DNA from: an uncultured Hyphomicrobiales bacterium
GTDB taxonomy: Bacteria; Pseudomonadota; Alphaproteobacteria; Rhizobiales; Ancalomicrobiaceae
Assembly: GCA_903930435.1 (NCBI GenBank)
Contig: CAIYYN010000054.1
Coordinates: 434,001-498,000, forward strand
DNA length: 64,000 nt
Reading direction: 5' to 3'
The notes beneath the pieces were generated by a model. It ran no database searches. It was not told where the DNA came from and saw nothing but the letters and a program-made list of their open reading frames with translations. Each line of letters begins with the position of its first letter. Position 1 is the stretch's first letter. A program made the translations under genes and the position numbers. Shown here one piece after another: positions 1 through 8,458 of this stretch.

Positions 1-90
1 CTGACGGAGATCTTAAACGTGTTAAAACTGGGTAAGGCTAGATGGTAACAAAAATGAGCCCCACTACTTAATCATAGAGGGAATCTCGTG

Positions 91-261
91 CTATTTTCTC
101 GCTCCTAATTTTGTTAACCCTTTCTTACGAAGTGATTCTACAATTTTTTCATAAGTCAGAACGCGAGTCTTTTTTGGCGCAACAGGAATTACCGTTTCAG
201 GCTTTTTACCGGAAATAGGTAGGAGCATTTCAATCTGTGTGCCACGGCTATGTTTGGACAT
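91..261 (-). CDS. Small basic protein overlapping the end of the AvcD-like gene (unrecognised)
   Basis: This 56-codon ORF begins with MSKHSRGTQIEM and ends with TKLGARK before a TAG stop. Its ATG (259-261) lies inside the last codons of the AvcD-like gene, so the two frames overlap by 14 bases. The start is preceded by AAGGAGAT at about 8 bases spacing, a much better ribosome binding site than most genes here have, which argues for real translation, probably coupled to the deaminase. The product is Lys/Arg rich, has no Cys, no signal peptide and no membrane segment, and I recognise no family. By position it could be a partner, inhibitor or accessory factor of the deaminase; that is inference only. 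It could also be a chance ORF, but the SD, the AT-rich composition shared with its neighbour and the overlap geometry argue against this. Confidence 0.6.
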   Translation of the reverse strand: MSKHSRGTQIEMLLPISGKKPETVIPVAPKKTRVLTYEKIVESLRKKGLTKLGARK

Positions 262-1792
262 CAGATATCTCCTTCAGTAGCCGGGCCACTTCGAGTTCCT
301 CCCGTGTTACCAACGAGTCTATCGGGGGCGCCGCAAACGGAATAGCTGATTTTCGCGACTTTGGCAAAAATCCACCCGCATATTTTCTAACAGGGTTTGG
401 TTTAAAAATTCTAGAGAAACTTCTGGGCGCGGCTCCTTGATATTGCAGGAACACAACCTTCTTCCCTTCGTCGCTTTCGTTCGTCGAAACAGCATCATTA
501 TGGAGATTGAGCGCAAGGCTTTTCGGATATGGTTCTATGTATATGACTTTCCGAATACCGGCAGCGACGATATGGCGAGCACAGTTGTGACAGGGAAATG
601 TTGTCGTAAATAATGTGGCTCCGCGGACCTGTCCAACACCATCGCGCGCTGCTGATACTATCGCTGCCATTTCAGCGTGAACTGCCCGAGAGAACTCAAT
701 CAGACCTTTAACGCGTGATTTGCGAACCTTTGTCACAAATTCCTGAACCTGCTCTTCCAAGCTTCCTTTGAAACTTTCCCTGGCAAAATTGGCGATCTGA
801 TCGAAGATCACATCTTTTTCTGAATCGTTGTGGCAAATTTTGCCTTTCCAGTTGTAGCAGCGATGGTCCATTGTGACTGGCAAGTTTGATGAATAGAGCC
901 CGCCATCAAATTTCGGCACGTCGTTTGCGCCTTGGCCAATAATTTCGCCATGAGGGTTTTGAATTACGGCCCCCACCTGCCGAGATAAGCAAGCCGATTG
1001 AAGTGCGATATTAGCAGCTGCGAACATTGCCGTTTCGTCGGAGTTTGGAGTGATTACGGTCACTTCAAATATGCGATCCAAGAAAGATTGCAAAATCGCG
1101 TTGAGTTGAATCGTGTTATCAGCATCATTTCTTATGAACATGTCTGCAATACTCATTGTATCCTTAACAGACTGCCCGTATTCAGTTCCCTCATCGTAAT
1201 CCAAGTTGCTGATTTTTTGAATATACTCATTGCTTGGACTAATTGCTTTAAGTCTCGAAATTCTGACATCCTCCGGTGCGAATAAGCCAATCAACCAAAA
1301 TAAATCACCGTAGACGGTACGAAGTCTCTCCACTTCACGTGGATTTTTTAATGAGTCGATAATCGTGCAATATCGGCGGACTTTATCTACTTCATTTTCG
1401 TCACGGCCCGCATGAATGCGCTCTATACAAAAATTTGCTAGCACGTCTTCGCCAAATTTTTCGCGTAATGAACTACCTAATAATTGCAATTTGTGTATAC
1501 GTTCATTGTCGTTCATTTCAACAGAATTAGAATGAACTAACGATGCCCTTTCATTAATAAAATCACTAATTTTAATTATTTCAACAGTATAGGAGAATTC
1601 ATCTTCTAGGATTTTTGCTAATTCTTTAGCCGTTGTGCTCACTCCAGAGCCAACTGGACCAACTAACCCAATAACAAGCTCAGATGTGCACCTTTCTTCA
1701 TTCGTGACGGGTATTTCATCGTCGAATTTTACGATTTCGTTATTTGTTGCCTGCTTTTTCTGTCGAGCAACACTGATTGATGGAATCATCAT
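248..1792 (-). CDS. AvcD-like antiphage deoxycytidylate/dCTP deaminase (P-loop plus deaminase domains)
   Basis: The two-domain layout matches the AvcD/antiphage dCTP deaminase family, which depletes dC nucleotides during phage infection. Numbering is from M at 1792 (514 aa). An N-terminal P-loop NTPase domain carries GPVGSGVST at 45-53, where the usual Walker A lysine is Val. The C-terminal zinc deaminase domain has the HAE motif (H372, E374) and PCHNC (C401, C404). The expected substrate is dCTP or dCMP, acting in the cytoplasm. A longer start at 1807 exists, but GGGGAG sits about 8 bases before the 1792 ATG, and a promoter-like element places the transcript start near 1807. The gene is clearly more AT-rich than the rest of the window, which suggests acquisition. 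A 56-codon ORF overlaps its 3' end. The family call is firm; antiviral function is inferred from the family. Confidence 0.85.
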   Translation of the reverse strand: MMIPSISVARQKKQATNNEIVKFDDEIPVTNEERCTSELVIGLVGPVGSGVSTTAKELAKILEDEFSYTVEIIKISDFINERASLVHSNSVEMNDNERIHKLQLLGSSLREKFGEDVLANFCIERIHAGRDENEVDKVRRYCTIIDSLKNPREVERLRTVYGDLFWLIGLFAPEDVRISRLKAISPSNEYIQKISNLDYDEGTEYGQSVKDTMSIADMFIRNDADNTIQLNAILQSFLDRIFEVTVITPNSDETAMFAAANIALQSACLSRQVGAVIQNPHGEIIGQGANDVPKFDGGLYSSNLPVTMDHRCYNWKGKICHNDSEKDVIFDQIANFARESFKGSLEEQVQEFVTKVRKSRVKGLIEFSRAVHAEMAAIVSAARDGVGQVRGATLFTTTFPCHNCARHIVAAGIRKVIYIEPYPKSLALNLHNDAVSTNESDEGKKVVFLQYQGAAPRSFSRIFKPNPVRKYAGGFLPKSRKSAIPFAAPPIDSLVTREELEVARLLKEISDVQT

Positions 1793-1813
1793 ATTCACTC
1801 TCCCCATACGCGA

Positions 1814-1842
1814 AGTATCAGACAGAGATGTAGTTTCGTCAA
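1814..1842 (-). promoter_or_regulatory. Probable promoter of the AvcD-like gene
   Basis: Read on the minus strand, TTGACG (1842-1837) and GATACT (1819-1814) are separated by 17 bases, matching the sigma-70 consensus at 5/6 and 4/6. The expected transcription start falls near 1807, just upstream of the GGGGAG ribosome binding site and the ATG at 1792. This supports the shorter start and implies a very short 5' leader. Confidence 0.5.
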
Positions 1843-1973
1843 TCCACAGCCTTTTGGTTCATCTTTTAAAAAAGGGTACCTCGCAGGGATTTGAAGTGTG
1901 CTTCATAACCAAAAATTTGCGCAAGTAGTTTGCTTAATATCTGTGTGGACAAACAAACGCAGCACCTAACGGG

Positions 1974-2002
1974 TTGACGCTCCACTCTGGATTCAGTTAC
2001 GA
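1974..2002 (+). promoter_or_regulatory. Probable promoter of tRNA-Gly
   Basis: TTGACG at 1974-1979 and TTACGA at 1997-2002 are separated by 17 bases, with the mature tRNA starting 10 bases downstream of the -10-like hexamer. The spacing is right for a stable-RNA promoter, while the -10 is a weak match. Confidence 0.4.
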
Positions 2003-2011
2003 AAGAGAAAC

Positions 2012-2085
2012 GCGGGTATGATGTAATGGTAGCTTGTCAGCTTCCCAAGCTGATCGCGCGGGTTCGATTCCCGCTACCCGCTCCA
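2012..2085 (+). tRNA. tRNA-Gly (anticodon CCC)
   Basis: The 74-base cloverleaf has a 7 bp acceptor stem (GCGGGTA pairing with TACCCGC), a D arm with TAATGGTA, an anticodon stem TCAGC/GCTGA enclosing loop TTCCCAA (anticodon CCC, reading GGG), a T arm with GGTTCGATTCC, discriminator T and an encoded CCA end. It is the only tRNA seen in the window and sits at the edge of the AT-rich segment. That segment is on the 5' side of the tRNA, so it is not the usual insertion at a tRNA 3' end. Confidence 0.95.
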
Positions 2086-2227
2086 AATTCCTGGATGTTC
2101 ATGACAGGATCTCACGCGTTCCTGCACCTTGTCGCATAAATGATTTCCTTTGTTGAATCCGCGAGGGTCTGCGCCTAAACCGTCGTGTGCGCCATCCGCT
2201 GAATTTCCCGCACGACGGAGTTATCCC

Positions 2228-3304
2228 ATGAAGACCTACAAGATCGCCGCAATCCCGGGCGACGGCATCGGGACGGAAGTCATTTCGGCAGGCGTCGACG
2301 TGCTCCATGCGCTGGCGGCGCGGGACGGCAATTTTGCACTGGAAGTCGAGGATTTCGACTGGGGTGGCGATTATTACAAGCGGCATGGCCGCATGATGCC
2401 CGAGAATGGCCGCGATCTGATCCGCAATCACGATGCCATTCTCTTCGGATCGGCGGGTCATCCCGACATTCCCGATCATGTGACCTTGTGGGGACTGCGG
2501 CTCGCCATCTGCCAGCCGTTCGATCAATACGCCAATGTCCGGCCCACCCGGGTCCTGGCCGGCATCACATCGCCACTTCGTAAGGTCGACAGGACAGAAC
2601 TCGACTGGGTGATCGTCCGGGAAAATTCCGAGGGCGAATATGCCGGTGTCGGTGGTCGCGTTCATCAGGGGCTTCCGCTGGAAGCAGCGACGGATGTCTC
2701 GATCATGACGCGGGCGGGTGTTGAGCGGATCATGCGATTTGCCTTCCGGTTGGCGCAATCACGACCACGCAAGTTGCTGACAGTCGTCACCAAATCCAAC
2801 GCCCAGCGGCACGCGATGGTCATGTGGGACGAGATCGCCGGGCAGATTGCGGCGGAATTTCCCGATGTCACATGGGACAAGATGCTCGTCGATGCCATGA
2901 CGATGCGGATGGTGATGAAGCCGGAGTCCATCGACACGGTCGTTGCGACCAATCTGCACGCCGATATCCTGTCGGATCTGGCGGCAGCGCTGGCCGGATC
3001 GCTCGGCATTGCGCCGACGGCCAATCTCAATCCGGAACGGGATTTTCCATCCATGTTCGAGCCGATCCACGGATCGGCGTTTGATATCATGGGCAAGGGG
3101 ATCGCCAATCCAATCGGCACCTTCTGGTCGGCAGTCATGATGCTGGAGCACCTCGGTGAACCCCAGGCGGCCAAACGCCTGATGACGGCGATCGAGCGCG
3201 TGACGGCTGATCATCGGTTCCACACGCCCGATCTTGGCGGCACGGCGCGTACGGCTGATGTCACGGAGGCCGTGATCGCAGCAATCCAGGGAGCCAACGA
3301 CTAG
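2228..3304 (+). CDS. Tartrate/D-malate dehydrogenase family protein (isopropylmalate dehydrogenase fold)
   Basis: The 358 aa protein belongs to the NAD-dependent beta-hydroxyacid oxidative decarboxylase superfamily. It starts with KIAAIPGDGIGTEV, the N-terminal signature of isocitrate/isopropylmalate dehydrogenases, and has ICQPFDQYANVRP and RENSEGEYAG in the substrate loop plus EPIHGSAFDIMGKGIANPIG near the C terminus, where the cofactor binds. Length and these motifs fit tartrate dehydrogenase/decarboxylase or D-malate dehydrogenase (TtuC/DmlA type) better than LeuB or Icd. The start at 2228 was chosen because GGAG lies 7 bases upstream and the protein begins at the family N terminus; the upstream in-frame extension looks non-coding. 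The neighbouring MFS gene may be unrelated. The exact substrate (tartrate, D-malate, 3-isopropylmalate) cannot be read from sequence. Confidence 0.85.
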   Translation: MKTYKIAAIPGDGIGTEVISAGVDVLHALAARDGNFALEVEDFDWGGDYYKRHGRMMPENGRDLIRNHDAILFGSAGHPDIPDHVTLWGLRLAICQPFDQYANVRPTRVLAGITSPLRKVDRTELDWVIVRENSEGEYAGVGGRVHQGLPLEAATDVSIMTRAGVERIMRFAFRLAQSRPRKLLTVVTKSNAQRHAMVMWDEIAGQIAAEFPDVTWDKMLVDAMTMRMVMKPESIDTVVATNLHADILSDLAAALAGSLGIAPTANLNPERDFPSMFEPIHGSAFDIMGKGIANPIGTFWSAVMMLEHLGEPQAAKRLMTAIERVTADHRFHTPDLGGTARTADVTEAVIAAIQGAND

Positions 3305-3451
3305 GTTGTAGGAACGACCATTTGTGCCGTGCGCTGATTGTCGGGTCGATCACCGGACCCTCGTCGCAGCCGGTGCTTGGCAGCGGCTGCTCGATCGCCT
3401 AAGCATAGCAAAACAGGGTTGAGCAGGGCGGCGCGCCGCCGGAGACGAAGA

Positions 3452-4645
3452 ATGGCGGCTGCATCGAATTCCCATGACGGCGCTCAGACAGTGGCGCCGT
3501 TGCGGATCGCGCTTGGCGGAATGCTTGCGCTGGCGACGGCGCTCGGTATTGGCAGGTTCGTTTACACGCCCATCCTGCCGGCGATGGCAGCAAGCCTGCA
3601 TATGACAAAATCCGAAGCGGGCCTGATCGCCTCGGCGAATTTCGTCGGCTACCTCGTTGGTGCGATGGTGGCAACGGCCCCGCGCTTCGGGGCCGCGCGC
3701 CGGTTCTGGCTTCTGACGGGGCTGGTGGCCAATGCATTTGCATTGCTGGCGATGTCGTTCAATCTGGGTATCACTTCGTTTGCGATCATCCGGTTCATCG
3801 CGGGACTGGCGAGCGGATTCGTGATGGTGTTTGGCTCGGCGCTGGTCATGGAACGGCTGGCGGCGTCTGGTCGTAGTAGCCTGTCCTCGGTCTATTTCAT
3901 GGGTCCGGGGTCGGGAATCACGCTTTCTGCGGCCCTTGTTGCGCTCCTGACGGTATCGGGGGTAGCCTGGACCGGTCTTTGGCTCGCCAACGGGTTGGTT
4001 GCCAGTCTGGCCGTGTTCATTGTCGCCTGGTCACTTCCACCAGATGAGGGCGGATCAGCGAAGATTGAAGCCGCTGGTGCGTCGGCCCCTATTACCCGCG
4101 CCATTGTTATTCTGACAGCGGCTTATGGTCTCGTCGGGTTTGGCTATGTCATTACGTCGACCTTCATCGTGGCACTGGTGCGCGAGACAGCGTCGATTGC
4201 GCGTTTCGAGCCGTTTGTCTGGATCATCGTCGGACTGTCGGCTTTGCCATCAGCGGCCTTCTGGGCCTTCTGGGCAAAGCGCTATGGTGCCATGCGCGCC
4301 TTTGCGATTGCTGCCATTGCGGAAGCCCTGGGTGTTGCCGCCTCGGTCGTCTGGCCAACAATCCCCGGCATTGTTATTGCCGCTATCCTGTTGGGTGGTA
4401 CATTTGTCGGCCTGACTGCCCTTGGGCTGGTTGCCGTGCGGACCATGATGCCGGGGGACCCGCGTCGAGGCATTGGCATTCTCACCATTTCGTTTGGCGT
4501 GGGGCAGATCGTCGGGCCGATCTTTGCTGGGCTGTTGCACGACCTGACTGGCAGTTTTACCGAAGCCTCCTATGTTGCAGCCGGGGGTCTCGTAGTGTCG
4601 GCCATACTGGCGCTCCTAGTTGAACGGCGGCAGGAAACGGCCTGA
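3452..4645 (+). CDS. YbfB/YjiJ-family MFS transporter
   Basis: The 397 aa inner-membrane protein is hydrophobic throughout, with about 12 predicted helices. The first helix contains ALGIGRFVYTPILPAM and is followed by KSEAGLIASANFVGYLVGA, a sequence typical of the YbfB/YjiJ major facilitator group. Substrates of this group are mostly unknown. The start at 3452 has GGAG 7 bases upstream, and the longer in-frame extension to 3338 is Arg-rich and unlikely. It follows the dehydrogenase gene by about 150 bases on the same strand, so it might be co-transcribed and move a hydroxy-acid, but nothing in the sequence proves this. Confidence 0.85.
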   Translation: MAAASNSHDGAQTVAPLRIALGGMLALATALGIGRFVYTPILPAMAASLHMTKSEAGLIASANFVGYLVGAMVATAPRFGAARRFWLLTGLVANAFALLAMSFNLGITSFAIIRFIAGLASGFVMVFGSALVMERLAASGRSSLSSVYFMGPGSGITLSAALVALLTVSGVAWTGLWLANGLVASLAVFIVAWSLPPDEGGSAKIEAAGASAPITRAIVILTAAYGLVGFGYVITSTFIVALVRETASIARFEPFVWIIVGLSALPSAAFWAFWAKRYGAMRAFAIAAIAEALGVAASVVWPTIPGIVIAAILLGGTFVGLTALGLVAVRTMMPGDPRRGIGILTISFGVGQIVGPIFAGLLHDLTGSFTEASYVAAGGLVVSAILALLVERRQETA

Positions 4646-4760
4646 AATGACGGGTTTATCCGCGAAACGCCGCCGATGTCATTGACGCGGCAGGGGGCGG
4701 ACACTAGTGTCCGGCTTCCCCGAAATCAGCCTCATTCAGCTCAACACCGGACTTGTGCCC

Positions 4761-6470
4761 ATGTCTGCGACATCCAAGCTTGCTCTCAATCTGACCGCCG
4801 ACCTCGTCGACGCGGCTGGCCGCTCCAAGGCGTGGCCATTTGAAGAGGCAAAAAAGATTGTCGCCAGGCTCGAAAAAACGCCGAAATCCGAGGTGCTGTT
4901 CGAGACGGGATACGGCCCGTCGGGCCTGCCGCATATCGGCACGTTCGGGGAGGTCGTGCGTACGTCGATGGTGCGCCACGCGTTTCGCGTGCTGACGGCA
5001 GACAAGGTCCCGACCAGGCTCCTCTGTTTTTCCGATGACATGGACGGCTTGCGCAAGGTGCCGGACAATGTGCCGAACAAGGAACTGGTTGCCGCCAATC
5101 TCGGTCGCCCCCTGACCCGCGTGCCCGATCCCTTCGGCACCCACCCCAACTTTGGTGCGCATAACAATGCCCGTCTGCGCGTGTTCCTTGATACATTCGG
5201 CTTCGATTACGAGTTTGCGTCGTCGACCGATTATTACACATCCGGGCTCTTTGATACGGCCTTGCTGACGATCCTTGAGCGCTATGACGCCATCATGGAC
5301 ATCATGTTGCCGAGCTTGGGTGAAGAACGTCGTTCGACCTATTCGCCGTTCCTGCCGGTGCACCCCACGACCGATATCGTCATGCAGGTGCCGGTCGAGG
5401 AGCGCAATGTTGCGGCGGGCACCATCGTCTGGCGGGATCCGGCGACGGGTGAACGCTTCGAGACAAAGGTCACCGGCGGTGCGGTCAAATTGCAATGGAA
5501 GCCCGACTGGGGCATGCGCTGGGCCGCGCTCGGCGTTGACTACGAAATGGCCGGCAAGGACCTGATCGACAGCGTGCGATTGTCGAGCCAGATCACGACC
5601 GCGATCGGCGGGCGTCCGCCGGAAGGTTTCAATTACGAGTTGTTTCTCGACGACAAGGGTCAGAAGATTTCGAAGTCGAAGGGCAACGGGCTGACGGTCG
5701 ATGAATGGCTGACCTATGCCAGCCCGGAAAGCCTCTCACTGTTCATGTTCCGCGAGCCGAAGGCGGCCAAGAAGCTGTTTTTTGACGTCATTCCGCGCAA
5801 CGTGGATGAGTATGCGCAGTTCCTGGAGGCTTATGAGCGTCAGCCGCTCGATCAGCAGATCGCCAATCCGGTCTGGCATCTGCATGCCGGTCAGCCTCCG
5901 GCACCGGAGCGGATCGGCGGCAATGCCGGCAATGAACCGGCGACCACGATCAATTTCTCCATGCTGCTGAATATCGTCAATGCAGCGAGTGTCGAGGAAG
6001 CGGATCAGCTCTGGTCGATGCTGCGGGATTATGCGCCGGGCGTCGGACCTGAGACGCATCCGATGCTGGGCTCGCTGATCGGCTACGCGATCCGCTACTA
6101 CCATGATTTCGTCAAGCCGAACAAACAGTTCCGGGAACCGACCGAGGCAGAACGCGGCGCGCTGATCGCCTTGCGTGACGCCTTTGCAGCCTTGCAAGCC
6201 GATGCGTCATCGGATGTGATCCAGACGGCAGCCTATGATATCGGACGCACGCATTTTCCGGATCCGAAAAAGACGATGCCCGATGGACGGCCGGGGGTTG
6301 CACAGGTCTTTTTCGCGAGCCTCTATCAGATCCTGCTGGGACAGGAGCGCGGTCCGCGTTTTGGGTCGTTTGCGGCGCTTTATGGCCTCGCCGAGACGAT
6401 CAACCTGATCGACCGGGCCTTGTCGGGCGCTCTGATTGCAGAAAGCGCCAGCGCGGAAAAATCAGTCTGA
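4761..6470 (+). CDS. lysK: Lysyl-tRNA synthetase, class I
   Basis: The 569 aa enzyme attaches lysine to tRNA-Lys. It is the class I form found in archaea and many Alphaproteobacteria, unrelated in fold to the class II LysS of E. coli. The class I signatures are both visible: the HIGH-like PHIGTFGE in the N-terminal Rossmann domain and the KMSKS-like KISKSKGNG starting at K302. The C-terminal helical domain for anticodon recognition follows. The M at 4761 was chosen as start because the family begins a few residues before the conserved helix; in-frame codons back to 4707 exist. A strong hairpin follows the stop. No other lysyl-tRNA synthetase gene is visible in the window. Confidence 0.95.
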   Translation: MSATSKLALNLTADLVDAAGRSKAWPFEEAKKIVARLEKTPKSEVLFETGYGPSGLPHIGTFGEVVRTSMVRHAFRVLTADKVPTRLLCFSDDMDGLRKVPDNVPNKELVAANLGRPLTRVPDPFGTHPNFGAHNNARLRVFLDTFGFDYEFASSTDYYTSGLFDTALLTILERYDAIMDIMLPSLGEERRSTYSPFLPVHPTTDIVMQVPVEERNVAAGTIVWRDPATGERFETKVTGGAVKLQWKPDWGMRWAALGVDYEMAGKDLIDSVRLSSQITTAIGGRPPEGFNYELFLDDKGQKISKSKGNGLTVDEWLTYASPESLSLFMFREPKAAKKLFFDVIPRNVDEYAQFLEAYERQPLDQQIANPVWHLHAGQPPAPERIGGNAGNEPATTINFSMLLNIVNAASVEEADQLWSMLRDYAPGVGPETHPMLGSLIGYAIRYYHDFVKPNKQFREPTEAERGALIALRDAFAALQADASSDVIQTAAYDIGRTHFPDPKKTMPDGRPGVAQVFFASLYQILLGQERGPRFGSFAALYGLAETINLIDRALSGALIAESASAEKSV

Positions 6471-6474
6471 CGAA

Positions 6475-6502
6475 ATTCGCGGAGGCCGAGGCCTCCGCGA
6501 AT
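6475..6502. terminator. Bidirectional hairpin between convergent lysK and DUF2076 gene
   Basis: ATTCGCGGAGGC and GCCTCCGCGAAT form a perfect 12 bp stem around a CGAG loop, between the stop codons of two convergent genes. There is no clear T run on either side. It probably ends or protects both transcripts rather than acting as a classical T-tailed terminator. Confidence 0.65.
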
Positions 6503-6516
6503 GCGCGCATTCAGCT

Positions 6517-7194
6517 TCAGGCAAACGACGAATCGTCGCCACCGTCGAATGACGACCCATCGTCACCGGCGGTATCGAAGCCGCCTGAATTATCGTAGCT
6601 GCCGCTGTCATAACCGCCACGGTTATCGTCGACATAGACGGTTTCCGTCACATATTCCGTGCCGCCGAAGCCGCTGTTGTAGCCACCGCCGAACAGGCCA
6701 CCATTGTTATGGCCCCCGAACACATCGCGGATCGCTTCAAAGGCAAACAGACCACCGGCCATGCCTGCGGCTGACCCGAGCGCGGTCTTCAGGAAGCTGC
6801 TGCCTTGTGGCGCAGCTTGCTGTGGTTGACCCCAGGGCGAAGGAGCGGGCTGTGTTGGAGCTGGCGGTTGCTGACCCCATGGTCCAGCCGCATATTGCGG
6901 CGGCGGGGGCGGTGGTGGCGGCGCGGCGCGGCCAAACAGGCCGCCGCCCGTTTGCGGCTGGGATTGAGCAGCCATGGCGCGCAACTGAGCAGCGAGCTGG
7001 TCGCGCTCCTGTGCCAATTGTGCCCGCTGCTGGTCAAGCCCGACGAGCAGCTGAATAAGACCGATCCCGGCATCGGGGTTGGCGATCAGCTCCTGGCTGA
7101 TGGCCGCGCGAGCCTGTGGATCATTGGGGATGGGACCGCCAGCACGGATCCGGTTGAAGATATCACGGATAATCTGGGATTCCTCGGGCGTCAT
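6517..7194 (-). CDS. DUF2076 family protein
   Basis: The 225 aa protein begins MTPEESQIIRDIFNRI and continues with an N-terminal helical region (about 1-75) ending in a Gln-rich coiled coil (QQRAQLAQERDQLAAQL). This layout is typical of DUF2076, a family of unknown function sometimes described as periplasmic. After a Pro-rich linker (about 85-125) comes a small hydrophobic Gly-rich segment (FLKTALGSAAGMAGGLFAFE). The C-terminal tail is rich in Gly, Asp, Ser and Tyr and is probably disordered. No signal peptide is evident at the chosen start, which has GAGG 8 bases upstream; a start at 7233 would add 13 residues. It runs convergent to lysK and upstream of nothing obviously related. Confidence 0.75.
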   Translation of the reverse strand: MTPEESQIIRDIFNRIRAGGPIPNDPQARAAISQELIANPDAGIGLIQLLVGLDQQRAQLAQERDQLAAQLRAMAAQSQPQTGGGLFGRAAPPPPPPPPQYAAGPWGQQPPAPTQPAPSPWGQPQQAAPQGSSFLKTALGSAAGMAGGLFAFEAIRDVFGGHNNGGLFGGGYNSGFGGTEYVTETVYVDDNRGGYDSGSYDNSGGFDTAGDDGSSFDGGDDSSFA

Positions 7195-7351
7195 GACGAA
7201 GACCTCGCAAAAGTGCCGCCGAAATCGGAACAATTTCCGACATGCATTAGGTGGGATGTTTCATTTGCGAGGTCAAGTGCCCGACAGCCAGGTTACTTGT
7301 CGATCCAGATACACGGTAAATAGCAACTGATTTGCAACCTTCATTGCACGA

Positions 7352-8458
7352 TCAAAGGAGGCTGGCCTTGAAATGTTTCGACAATTTCAGCCCCTGCGCC
7401 TGATAATTTGATCCGAGGCCTGCTCCGTAGAGCTGGGTTGGTACTTCGGACAGCCGTTCATAGACCAGCCGCCCGATGATCTGCCCGTGATCTAGGATGA
7501 AGGGGACTTCGTGGCTCCGCACTTCGAGAACAGCCCGCGCACCCGTCCCGCCCGCGCTCGCATTGCCAAAGCCGGGATCGAAGAAGCCTGCATAATGGAC
7601 CCGAAACTCCCCGACGAGAGGGTCGAACGGAACCATTTCGGCGGCATGATCCGGGGGCACGTGAACAGCTTCACGGCTGACCAGAATGTAGAATTCATCG
7701 GGGTCGAGGATCAGGCTTTCGCTGCCGCCGCGCGCTGTCAGCGGGTCCCAGAAGTCGAGGACGTCGCAGGCATCCTTCTTGTCGACGTCGATCACAGCGG
7801 AATGGCGGCGCGCCCGATAACCAATCAGACCGTTGCTTTGCGCGCCTTTCAGGTCGATTGAAAGCGGAAGCCCTCCCTGGAAGACGGGTTCCGTTCCGGT
7901 GACCACGGTCTGGGCTACGTGGAGCGCGGAGAGATCCTCGTCGGACAATTTCGCTTCGCCGTGCCGAAACCGGATCTGCGACAGGCGCGACCCCGTGCGG
8001 GCGAGGATCGGGAACGTACGTGGGCTTACCTCCAGGTAAACCGGGCCGTGATAGCCTTCGGGAATCGTGTCGAAGGCGCGTGCGTGATCGACAATCACCC
8101 GGGTAAAGACGTCGAGCCGTCCGGTGGAGCTCTTCGGATTGGTCGCAGCTGCAATTGTGGCAGGCAGATTGAGGCTTTCCAGCAGGGGCACAAGATAAAC
8201 GCAGCCCGTTTCAAGCACAGCGCCCTGGCTCAGGTCGATCTCGTGCAGGGCCCATTGTTGCAGCTTTTCGGCGACACTGGTGCCTGGACCGGGCAGGAAG
8301 CTCGCCCGCACCCGAAACGCACTCTTGCCCAACCGCAGATCAAGGCTCGCCGGCTGGATCTGGTCATGATCGAATGGGTGCTGTGTCGAGATCGCGCCGG
8401 ATTGTGCCAGCAGACTGATTTGGGCTTGCGACAGAATGCCTGGATTGATGTCGATCAT
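7352..8458 (-). CDS. dcd: dCTP deaminase, long form
   Basis: The 368 aa protein matches the long bacterial 2'-deoxycytidine 5'-triphosphate deaminase, which makes dUTP for thymidylate synthesis. The N-terminal half carries the trimeric dUTPase/DCD fold with IQPASLDLRLG near residue 34 and a mid-region VSPRTFPILARTGSRLSQIRF. A second related segment follows (VHYAGFFDPGFGNAS and ILDHGQIIGRLVYER). The roughly doubled length compared with E. coli Dcd (193 aa) is normal for Alphaproteobacteria. This is the housekeeping enzyme, structurally unrelated to the zinc-dependent AvcD-like deaminase at the left edge. Confidence 0.9.
   Translation of the reverse strand: MIDINPGILSQAQISLLAQSGAISTQHPFDHDQIQPASLDLRLGKSAFRVRASFLPGPGTSVAEKLQQWALHEIDLSQGAVLETGCVYLVPLLESLNLPATIAAATNPKSSTGRLDVFTRVIVDHARAFDTIPEGYHGPVYLEVSPRTFPILARTGSRLSQIRFRHGEAKLSDEDLSALHVAQTVVTGTEPVFQGGLPLSIDLKGAQSNGLIGYRARRHSAVIDVDKKDACDVLDFWDPLTARGGSESLILDPDEFYILVSREAVHVPPDHAAEMVPFDPLVGEFRVHYAGFFDPGFGNASAGGTGARAVLEVRSHEVPFILDHGQIIGRLVYERLSEVPTQLYGAGLGSNYQAQGLKLSKHFKASLL

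Noticed and set aside
2012-2085. tRNA-Gly as the attachment site of an integrated island
   Set aside because: No integrase, no direct repeat of the tRNA end is visible and the AT-rich segment is on the 5' side of the tRNA rather than at its 3' end.
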